From Frankiales bacterium (GTDB taxonomy: Bacteria > Actinomycetota > Actinomycetes > Mycobacteriales > SCTD01), in the NCBI GenBank assembly GCA_025464795.1, contig JAODNB010000081.1, positions 1 through 12,929 of the forward strand: 12,929 nucleotides of DNA, in the 5' to 3' direction. The notes beneath the pieces were generated by a model that did no database searches, was not told the origin of the DNA, and saw only the letters and a program-made list of their open reading frames with translations. A program made the translations under genes and the position numbers. This document shows positions 1-5,688 of the stretch, one piece after another (position 1 is the first letter of the stretch; every line of letters starts with the position of its first letter).

Positions 1-398
1 GGCGTGGCGTAGCGCTTGCCCTTCGCGCCGGCGCAGAGCAGGAACTGACCCATGCTGGCGGCGAGGCCGAGACCGACCGTCGCGACGTCGTTGGCCACGA
101 ACTGCATCGTGTCGTAGATGGCCATGCCGGCGGAGATCGAGCCGCCGGGGCTGTTGATGTAGAGGAAGATGTCCCGATCCGGGTCCTCCGCCGCGAGCAG
201 CAGCAGCTGGGCGCAGATGGCGTTGGCCATCGAGTCCTCGACCTGCGAGCCCATGAAGATGATGCGCTCCTTGAGCAGGCGGTTGAACACCTGGTCGTCG
301 AGGCCGAGCATGCCGGCCGAGCGCATCGTCGGTCCAGACGTGGGCTGGGCCCGGCCGAGGGTGCTCGGCACGACCAGTCCTGAGTCGGTGTGGGTCAC
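1..398 (-). CDS. clpP: ATP-dependent Clp protease proteolytic subunit ClpP1 (3' end beyond window)
   Basis: Serine peptidase subunit of the Clp protease; it forms the barrel that degrades proteins fed by ClpX or ClpC. The first 132 residues are visible. They include ERIIFMGSQV (about 44-53), the oxyanion-strand motif SPGGS (83-87), GMAIYDTM (91-98) and LAASMGQFL (112-120), where Ser115 is the nucleophile. The catalytic His and Asp lie outside the window. The LAASMGQF sequence and the position next to tig resemble ClpP1 of actinobacteria, which usually have tandem clpP1-clpP2, so clpP2 is expected next. I chose the GTG at 396-398 because AGGAAGG (minus strand of 407-413) sits 8 nt upstream. 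An internal Met at residue 25 is a less supported alternative. A promoter and a ClgR-like site lie upstream. The family assignment is very sure; the paralogue number is inferred. Confidence 0.96.
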   Translation of the reverse strand, partial: MTHTDSGLVVPSTLGRAQPTSGPTMRSAGMLGLDDQVFNRLLKERIIFMGSQVEDSMANAICAQLLLLAAEDPDRDIFLYINSPGGSISAGMAIYDTMQFVANDVATVGLGLAASMGQFLLCAGAKGKRYAT

Positions 399-435
399 GG
401 GTGGGGCCTTCCTGCAGGTTCGGTGCTTGGCACGG

Positions 436-464
436 ACACTAACCCCGTCCTCGGCCGGTTCAGT
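436..464 (-). promoter_or_regulatory. Candidate clpP1 promoter (-10 TAGTGT)
   Basis: The minus strand has TAGTGT at 436-441, which fits the actinobacterial -10 pattern TANNNT and would place the transcript start near 429. That gives a leader of about 31 nt carrying the AGGAAGG ribosome site. The -35 region (ACTGAA at 459-464, 17-nt spacer) is far from TTGACA, as expected of a promoter that depends on an activator. The ClgR-like site lies just upstream. This is predicted from sequence only. Confidence 0.45.
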
Positions 465-479
465 CCGCAACTGCGGCTC

Positions 480-497
480 GTTCGCCATGGGCGTAGG
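480..497. promoter_or_regulatory. ClgR-like operator upstream of clpP1
   Basis: The 18 bases at 480-497 (GTTCGCCATGGGCGTAGG) match the ClgR consensus as I recall it from Corynebacterium glutamicum, WNNWCGCYNANRGCGWWS. The match is to its reverse complement, at every position except the last. ClgR is a known activator of clpP operons in actinobacteria. The centre of the site is about 60 bp upstream of the predicted clpP1 transcript start, a position that suits an activator. Binding is inferred, and the consensus is quoted from memory. Confidence 0.5.
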
Positions 498-513
498 GCC
501 CTCCGGGCGCTGA

Positions 514-568
514 CAACGGAACCGGAAGGGCTCGTCCGAGGCGATTCGGGCCCCTTCCGGTTCCGTTG
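514..568 (-). terminator. 17-bp perfect hairpin between tig and clpP1
   Basis: The arm at 514-530 is perfectly complementary to 552-568 (17 bp, GC-rich, with CCGGAA and TTCCGG inside), around a 21-nt loop. No T-run follows on either strand. It lies about 60 nt past the tig stop and upstream of the clpP1 promoter and ClgR-like site. A terminator without a U-tract that insulates tig from clpP1 is the most likely role. A protein-binding site or an mRNA processing site is also possible. Confidence 0.6.
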
Positions 569-583
569 ATCACCACCAACGCC

Positions 584-616
584 GACGGCCGCCCACCCGA
601 GGGGTGAGCGACCGTC
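584..616 (-). terminator. Hairpin directly after tig
   Basis: GACGG (584-588) pairs with CCGTC (612-616), 590-592 with 608-610, and CACCC (594-598) with GGGTG (602-606), around a 3-nt GAG loop. This gives 13 base pairs with two mismatches. The structure starts 13 nt past the tig stop codon. There is no T-tract. Together with the longer hairpin at 514-568 it forms a tandem pair that probably ends the tig transcript. Confidence 0.5.
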
Positions 617-629
617 AGAGGCCTGGTGC

Positions 630-2054
630 CTAGTGGGCGTGCTCGGGGTCGTCCAGGTAGTGGATCGAGCCGTCGTCGTGCAGGTGGTAGGGGCGACCGG
701 CGTCGTCGGTCTCCACCTCGGCCTCGGGGCTGGTCATGTCGTCCCGGAGCTGCTCGAGGTCGACGACGTTGCCCGAGGCGTCCTGGATGCTGGCCGCCTC
801 CATGATGGTCGCGAGGGCCTTGCCGCGGCGGACCTCGGCGACCAGGCTGGGGAGCTGGCCGGCCTGCAGGAGGGCGTTGGCGTACGCCTGGGGGGCCATG
901 CCGGCCCGCGAGGCGCGACGGATGAGCTGGTCGTTGAGCTCGGCGTCCGAGATCTGGACCTCCTCGGCGTCGGCGACCGCGTCCAGCACGAGCTGCGCCT
1001 TCACGGCGTCCTCCGCGCCCTTCTTGAGCTCGACGTCCCACTCCTCGGCGGTCTTGCCCTGCTCGAGGAGGAACTCGTCCTTGGTCTGGCCGGCGCGGGT
1101 CAGCTGCTCCTCGGTGGTCTGCTCGCGCCAGGACAGCTCAGAGGCCACGATCGCCTCGGGCAGCGGGATGTCGATCATGGCGAGCAGGGCCTCGAGGACG
1201 TTGTCGCGAGCGTCGACGCCCTGCTGGAGGCGCTTCACGCGGTCAAGGCGAACACGCACGTCGCCCTTGAGCTCCTCGAGGGTCTCGAAGCCCGCGGCCG
1301 TGTTGGCCCACTCGTCGTTGAGCTCGGGGAGCGTGCGCTCGTTGACGGCGCGGACCGTCACGGCCACGTCGGCGAGCTTGCCCTCCTGGTCACCAGCGAC
1401 GAGCTGCGTCTGGAACGTGACGGCGTCGCCGGCCTTCGCGCCGGTGATCGCCTCGTCGATGCCCTCGAGCAGCGAGCCGGAGCCGATCTGGTACGACAGC
1501 CCCTGGGCGGTGCCACCGGGGACCTCCTCGCCGTTGAGCGTCGCGACGAGGTCCAGCGTGACGTAGTCATCGGCAGCCGCGGCGCGGTCGATCGGGCTCA
1601 GGGAGGCGAAGCGCTCGCGCAGGCCCTCCATCTGCTCATCGATCTCCTCGTCGGTGACGACGACGTCGTCGACCGTGACGCTGAGCGTGTCGAACGCGGG
1701 GATCTCGAACTCGGGCCGGATGTCGACCTCGGCGGTGAAGGCGAGCTTGACGTTGTCATCGAGCTCGGTGACCTCGATGCTGGGGCTGGCCAGCGGCGCG
1801 ACCTTGGAGGACTCCACCGCTTCTCCGTACAGGCGCGGGATGGCCTCGTTGACCGCCTCCTCGAGGACGACACCCCGGCCGACGCGCTGGTCGAGGATGC
1901 GCGGCGGGACCTTGCCGGGGCGGAAGCCCTGCACCTTCACCTGGGCACCGATGCTCTTGTACGCCTTGTCCAACTCGGGCTTGAGCTCGTCGAACGTGGC
2001 CTCGACGGTGAGCTTGACCCTGGTGGGGCTCAAGGTCTCGACGGAGCTCTGCAC
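630..2054 (-). CDS. tig: Trigger factor (ribosome-associated chaperone / prolyl isomerase)
   Basis: Trigger factor binds nascent chains at the ribosome exit tunnel and has an FKBP-type peptidyl-prolyl isomerase domain. The N-terminal ribosome-docking domain carries the signature GFRPGKVP at residues 42-49. The FKBP-like domain spans roughly 160-245 (DYVTLDLVATLNG, GSGSLLEGIDEAI). A helical chaperone domain follows to about 430. At 474 residues it is slightly longer than the usual 430-470. The last 40 residues are acidic and end in HLHDDGSIHYLDDPEHAH, rich in His and Asp, which is unusual. Start GTG 2052-2054 is supported by AGAGGA (minus strand of 2063-2068) 8 nt upstream. tRNA-Pro ends only 33 nt upstream on the same strand with no hairpin between, so cotranscription is likely. 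The clpP1 gene follows, as in other actinobacteria. Confidence 0.97.
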   Translation of the reverse strand: MQSSVETLSPTRVKLTVEATFDELKPELDKAYKSIGAQVKVQGFRPGKVPPRILDQRVGRGVVLEEAVNEAIPRLYGEAVESSKVAPLASPSIEVTELDDNVKLAFTAEVDIRPEFEIPAFDTLSVTVDDVVVTDEEIDEQMEGLRERFASLSPIDRAAAADDYVTLDLVATLNGEEVPGGTAQGLSYQIGSGSLLEGIDEAITGAKAGDAVTFQTQLVAGDQEGKLADVAVTVRAVNERTLPELNDEWANTAAGFETLEELKGDVRVRLDRVKRLQQGVDARDNVLEALLAMIDIPLPEAIVASELSWREQTTEEQLTRAGQTKDEFLLEQGKTAEEWDVELKKGAEDAVKAQLVLDAVADAEEVQISDAELNDQLIRRASRAGMAPQAYANALLQAGQLPSLVAEVRRGKALATIMEAASIQDASGNVVDLEQLRDDMTSPEAEVETDDAGRPYHLHDDGSIHYLDDPEHAH

Positions 2055-2087
2055 AGCGGTATTCCTCTCGGTACTACAACAGGTGAG

Positions 2088-2160
2088 TCGGGGCGGCGGG
2101 ACTCGAACCCGCGGTCTCCTGCTCCCAAAGCAGGCGCGCTAGCCACTACGCTACGCCCCG
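2088..2160 (-). tRNA. tRNA-Pro (anticodon UGG)
   Basis: The minus strand folds into a full cloverleaf of 73 nt. It has a 7-bp acceptor (CGGGGCG/CGCCCCG), a D arm GCGT/GCGC, an anticodon stem CCTGC/GCAGG with loop TTTGGGA (anticodon TGG), a 5-nt variable loop, and a T arm GCGGG-TTCGAGT-CCCGC. The discriminator base is A, and CCA is not encoded. It marks the left edge of the accessory block and lies 33 nt upstream of tig. Confidence 0.96.
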
Positions 2161-2173
2161 TGCGCGCAGGGCC

Positions 2174-2179
2174 AGTCTA
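2174..2179 (-). promoter_or_regulatory. Candidate -10 element of tRNA-Pro
   Basis: The minus strand reads TAGACT, fitting TANNNT. It would start transcription near 2167, 7 nt before the mature tRNA 5' end, a short leader typical of tRNA genes. No convincing -35 hexamer is seen at 16-18 nt. If real, this is probably also the main promoter of tig. Confidence 0.35.
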
Positions 2180-2371
2180 GATGGTCGAGCACGCTTGCAG
2201 CCCCGTGGAGCCCGAGCAGGAGCGGCGCCGAGAAGCAGGTGCAGCGCTGGCGATCCGCGGCGGAGGCACACAACTCTCGCAGAGTGGCACACAGACTCCG
2301 ACCCAGACGGCTACAGTGAGTGACATCGGCGCGGACCAGGCGGCGAGTCCTCAAGGAACACGGGTGCTGGG

Positions 2372-3181
2372 ATGCGCGGACGGCTTGACTCGGTGCGTGT
2401 CCTTCGCGCGGGCCGACCCGGACCTCACGGCCAGTCGCCGCGAAGGGTGATGGCCGGCGGGCTTGCTCTCGCCACCAGCCTGTTCGCGCTGGCGCTGTCG
2501 CCCAGCCACGCGGACGCGGCTGCGGGGCCGGCGGCGGTGTCGGCCGTGGGTGGTCTGGTGAGCCATACCAACCAACCCAGCCTCGCCCAAGAGAACCTCG
2601 CGGTGTCGCCCACCGCAGTCGGTCACGTGCTCACCCTCGCCGTCGAGACCAAGTTCCCCGGCACCACCAGCTTCACCGCCGCCGGCGTGACCGGCGGTGG
2701 CGTCAGCACCTGGCGGCGCGCAGCCGCCTTCCTCACCCGCGACGGCTCCCACGGCCAGGAGCTGTGGTGGGGCCCGGTCACCACCGCCGGCTCGAGCACC
2801 GTGACCGTCACCTACACGGCCGGGTCCACCCAAGGGACCTCCTCCAGCGCCACGTCCCTGGACATCCAGGAGTTCGCCTCCACCGCGGGCGCAGCCACCG
2901 TCTGGACGCTGGACCGCTCCGGCCAGATCGACACCGGCGTCGCCGCCACCACCCTGCCCTACCCGACGCTGTCGCCCAGCTCCACCTCGGAGCTCTACGT
3001 CGGCTACCTCGCCCTACCCGGCTACGCCAGCTACGGCTCCACCCCGGGCGTGGTCTACCAGACAGACGCACGCGGCAACCAGACCACCTACGCCACCACC
3101 GTCTCCTCCACCATCACCCCGACCGCAACCGCCAGCAGCCAGACCTACGCCGCCATCGCCATGCTGCTTCAAGCCCGCTGA
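2372..3181 (+). CDS. Secreted hypothetical protein, probable beta-sandwich domain
   Basis: I do not recognise a named family. The 269-residue product has a basic N-terminus with RR at 24-25, a hydrophobic core at about 28-43 and a small-residue c-region SPSHADAAAG, so a signal peptide cleaved around residues 49-51 is likely. The mature part is rich in Thr, Ser, Ala and Gly, has no cysteine, and carries the aromatic motif ELWWGP (130-135). Its alternating pattern (VTVTY, ELYVGYL) is like the beta-sandwich modules common in secreted actinobacterial proteins. There is no C-terminal anchor or sortase signal. The ATG at 2372 is chosen because later starts (Met27) would lose the basic n-region; AAGGAA at 2353-2358 is a rather distant ribosome site. 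A weak -10 (TACAGT, 2312-2317) lies upstream. It stands alone on the plus strand and converges with the glycosyltransferase gene 7 nt away. Confidence 0.7.
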   Translation: MRGRLDSVRVLRAGRPGPHGQSPRRVMAGGLALATSLFALALSPSHADAAAGPAAVSAVGGLVSHTNQPSLAQENLAVSPTAVGHVLTLAVETKFPGTTSFTAAGVTGGGVSTWRRAAAFLTRDGSHGQELWWGPVTTAGSSTVTVTYTAGSTQGTSSSATSLDIQEFASTAGAATVWTLDRSGQIDTGVAATTLPYPTLSPSSTSELYVGYLALPGYASYGSTPGVVYQTDARGNQTTYATTVSSTITPTATASSQTYAAIAMLLQAR

Positions 3182-3188
3182 CCCCAGG

Positions 3189-4544
3189 TCACGACCGACC
3201 GACCGCCAGCCGACGCGCGTGGCGCCGGCTCAACAGGTACGACACCGGCCCGCACAGGATCCCCGCGAGCTCGCGCAGCGTCAGCCCGACCGGGTAGCTC
3301 TCGGTCTTGCCAGCGTTCTTCGGCGAGTCCTTGGCCAGGACGTACACCGCTGCTGCCGGTAGCGCGCGAAGGACGAAGCGACGCTCTGCCCGCGACTGGA
3401 GGACCCGCTTCGTGATCATGGCGCTGATGCCCAGCCCGTAGCTGTAGACCTGCTGGCCGAGCTGAGCGGCTGTGGGGTGGTAGTCGTGCCGAACGACGGC
3501 CGCGGGGTCGTACTGCAGCAGGTGACCGGCGTAGAGCACCGACAGGTAGAGGTACAGGTCCTCGCCGCCACGCGCGGGCGTGGCTGGCCCGAGGTCGACG
3601 GGGAAGCCGCCCAGCTCGAGCAGCACCTCGCGACGGAAGGCGGAGCAGGCACCTGAGCCGAACATCCCAGCCGTGTACGGGTAGAGCACCCCGCGGTCGG
3701 TGTCCTGCAGGGCGAAGGTCCTGGGCTGGTAGCCCTTGGAGAAGCCTCCGAACTGCTCGAAGGTGCGCTGCGAGAGCGTGTCCAGGGCGAGCGGGAGGAT
3801 CAGTCCGGTGACGCACGCGGTCTGCGGGTCCTCGTAGAGCCCGACAGTCACGTTCCCCACCCAGTCGGGGTCGGCGTCGACGTCGTCGTCGGTGAACGCG
3901 ACGATGTCGCCGCTGGCAGCCCGGAGCCCGGCGTTGCGGGCCCGCGAGGCGCCTGGGACCGGCTCGGTCAGCAGCCGGACGCGGGGGTCCCCCAGGGCGT
4001 CGACCGCCTGCTGTGCACCTGGTTCGCTCGGGCAGTTGTCCACCACGAGGATCTCCAGCGCGGGGTAGGTCTGCGCTGTCAGGGTCCTCAGCGTGCGGAG
4101 CAACCGCTCCGGGCGCCGGCAGGTCGCCAGGACGACGCTCACGAGCGGCGTCCCGAGGCCGGTGAGCTCGAGTCGGCTCTGCCAGCTGCAGGGGGCGGGT
4201 GGTCCGCCTGCGTCCAGACCCAGTCCGATCCGGGAAGGGTCGAAGGAGGCCCCTTCGCCTTCGAGGTGCTCCCGGACAGCATCACCGAAGCGCTGCGTGA
4301 CCCGATCCGCCAGCAGCTGCACGCTGACGGTCCCGTCGTGCAGCGGCACCGTGAGCTCGCCGAGGGGCCGCCCGTGCAGCCGGACCACGAGTCGGACCCC
4401 GGCAAAGGGCTCGGAGCGCACCGAGGGCGGGGGCAGGGGGACGAACGGGAGGTCGAGGTCCAGCACACCCAACCAGAGCGGTCCCTCGACCTTGTCAGTC
4501 ACGGGCTGACTCGCTGGCGGCGGCTCGGTGTCGTGCTGAAACAC
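3189..4544 (-). CDS. Family 2 glycosyltransferase with extra N-terminal domain
   Basis: Predicted inverting GT-A enzyme that transfers a sugar from a nucleotide sugar to an unknown acceptor. The catalytic domain runs from about 134 to 360. It shows the opening strand VSVVLATCRRPERLL (135-149), LEILVVDN (163-170), the metal-binding FTDDDVDAD (217-225, DDD at 219-221), an acceptor-side FGSGACSAFRRE segment (295-306) and the GGEDLYL motif (326-332) with the likely catalytic acid region. Residues 22-118 form an additional domain rich in beta-strand pattern whose role I do not recognise. No clear membrane span is present, although 391-405 and 425-437 are hydrophobic. GTG 4542-4544 is preceded by AAGGGGA. 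It is the last gene of the run 6985-3189, 61 nt after the phosphotransferase gene. The substrate is unknown; a surface glycan or glycosylated metabolite fits. Confidence 0.9.
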   Translation of the reverse strand: MFQHDTEPPPASQPVTDKVEGPLWLGVLDLDLPFVPLPPPSVRSEPFAGVRLVVRLHGRPLGELTVPLHDGTVSVQLLADRVTQRFGDAVREHLEGEGASFDPSRIGLGLDAGGPPAPCSWQSRLELTGLGTPLVSVVLATCRRPERLLRTLRTLTAQTYPALEILVVDNCPSEPGAQQAVDALGDPRVRLLTEPVPGASRARNAGLRAASGDIVAFTDDDVDADPDWVGNVTVGLYEDPQTACVTGLILPLALDTLSQRTFEQFGGFSKGYQPRTFALQDTDRGVLYPYTAGMFGSGACSAFRREVLLELGGFPVDLGPATPARGGEDLYLYLSVLYAGHLLQYDPAAVVRHDYHPTAAQLGQQVYSYGLGISAMITKRVLQSRAERRFVLRALPAAAVYVLAKDSPKNAGKTESYPVGLTLRELAGILCGPVSYLLSRRHARRLAVGRS

Positions 4545-4569
4545 GCGACCCGGTCCCCTTCACGGCCGC

Positions 4570-4613
4570 AGCGTAGGCCATGCCGACCCCGTCACACCTT
4601 GACAGTCACACCT
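4570..4613 (-). promoter_or_regulatory. Direct repeats and candidate promoter before the glycosyltransferase gene
   Basis: On the minus strand AGGTGTGAC occurs twice, at 4605-4613 and 4591-4599, 14 bp apart start to start. TACGCT at 4570-4575 then fits a -10 with a start near 4563. The first copy overlaps the stop codon of the phosphotransferase gene. The layout, a repeat pair about 28-50 bp upstream of a possible start, resembles a regulator site. No good -35 is present, and chance remains possible. Confidence 0.3.
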
Positions 4614-5688
4614 GTTTCAGGACGCGGTGCACGTTGCGCCGCTGCCAGATCCTGACGGAGTGCGTCACGTAGCTGTTCTGCTGGAGCGAGATCGTCGCCA
4701 CGTACCGCAGCCAGTACAGGAGGAGCAGGACCTGGAGAGGAGGAGCTCCGGCAGGAAAGCACCAGTCAGACCTCGCGAGCTCGCGGCGCTCTTCCGGGGT
4801 GAGAGGCGCTCGGCCGCTCAGCACCTCGCTGACGACCTCACCCATCTGGGCTCCCGAGGCCACCCGTCGCCGGGACAGCAGCACGTGCAGGTAGTCGTGG
4901 ACCGGTAGCTCGTCGGGCCCGGCCAGGTCCCAGTCCACGATCCCTGTCACCTGCTGAGTGCCAGGATCGACCAGGAGGTTGCCCGGCCAGAGGTCCCCGT
5001 GCACCCAGGCTGCACGCACAGCCTGCCCGGTCAGCGCTCCGATGAGCTGGTCGCGGACCTCGTCCAGTCGCCGCCCGCTGCTCACGTGTGGCAGCCGCTG
5101 CACGATCGGCCGGAGAACGGCGAGGGGCGCGTGCACCCAGTCCTGCAGCAGGGCCTCGTCGACGACCCGGGCGCTGGCCGTGGCCTGGTGGAGCTCTCCC
5201 AGCCGCGTGAGGGCCGAACGCTCCACCGCGGTCCACTGCGGGTCCCCGGCGAAGCGCTCGCCTGACTGCCCGGGCAGCATCCTGTCGACGACGTAGGTGC
5301 AGCCCCGGATCTCGCCGGTGGCGAGTCGTTGGGGCAGCACAGCCCTCAGTGCCTCGGGTAGCGGCGCCTGCGCCAAGCGAGCGAGCACCCCCGACTCCCT
5401 GCTCAGGCGGTCCCCACCTGTGGGCGACAGCCGCATCAGCGCGACGGGGACCTCACCACGCACGCCCAGGGGGAAGCACCCCGTGCCGGTGCTCGTCCAC
5501 GTCCCTGGCGACTCGACCCAGGGCTCGGCCTCCTGCAGGTGCGCCCGGACCTGTGTGAGCGCAGGCCCCACGAGCCTCGCTGCCCTGGCGAGCTCATGCG
5601 CCGCCCGGAAGGCGGTCCACCGTCCCCCGAAGTGGCGACGGGTGGTCCTCGGGGGCGTGAGGTGCGGTGGCGGGTCAGGGACGGTCAC
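4606..5688 (-). CDS. Aminoglycoside-phosphotransferase-fold kinase (APH family)
   Basis: Small-molecule kinase of the APH/choline kinase fold, 360 residues. The catalytic loop HGDLWPGN is at 230-237 (Asp232 as base, Asn237 for metal) and the metal-binding IVDWD at 250-254. The N-lobe has VALMRLSP at about 82-89, where Arg86 may occupy the position of the usual nucleotide-binding Lys; this needs an alignment. The C-terminal 50 residues are basic and aromatic (LLLYWLRYV, IWQRRNVHRVLK). GTG 5686-5688 is preceded by an AGAGGGA ribosome site about 9 nt away. The gene start overlaps the end of the upstream kinase gene by 14 nt, so translation is probably coupled. Despite the family name, nothing points to drug resistance. 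Between a kinase and a glycosyltransferase it more likely phosphorylates a sugar, an amino alcohol or a biosynthetic intermediate. Confidence 0.88.
   Translation of the reverse strand: MTVPDPPPHLTPPRTTRRHFGGRWTAFRAAHELARAARLVGPALTQVRAHLQEAEPWVESPGTWTSTGTGCFPLGVRGEVPVALMRLSPTGGDRLSRESGVLARLAQAPLPEALRAVLPQRLATGEIRGCTYVVDRMLPGQSGERFAGDPQWTAVERSALTRLGELHQATASARVVDEALLQDWVHAPLAVLRPIVQRLPHVSSGRRLDEVRDQLIGALTGQAVRAAWVHGDLWPGNLLVDPGTQQVTGIVDWDLAGPDELPVHDYLHVLLSRRRVASGAQMGEVVSEVLSGRAPLTPEERRELARSDWCFPAGAPPLQVLLLLYWLRYVATISLQQNSYVTHSVRIWQRRNVHRVLKQV

Noticed and set aside
633..2180. Long open plus-strand frame opposite tig
   Set aside because: Low-complexity Leu/Val/Gly/Asp composition typical of an antisense frame in high-GC DNA; tig on the other strand is certain.
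4599..4604. Perfect TTGACA on the plus strand
   Set aside because: No -10-like hexamer at 16-18 nt and no plus-strand gene downstream, so it is most likely chance.
4606..5688. Antibiotic resistance gene
   Set aside because: The APH fold is shared by many metabolic kinases, and the setting with a kinase and a glycosyltransferase points to biosynthesis rather than resistance.
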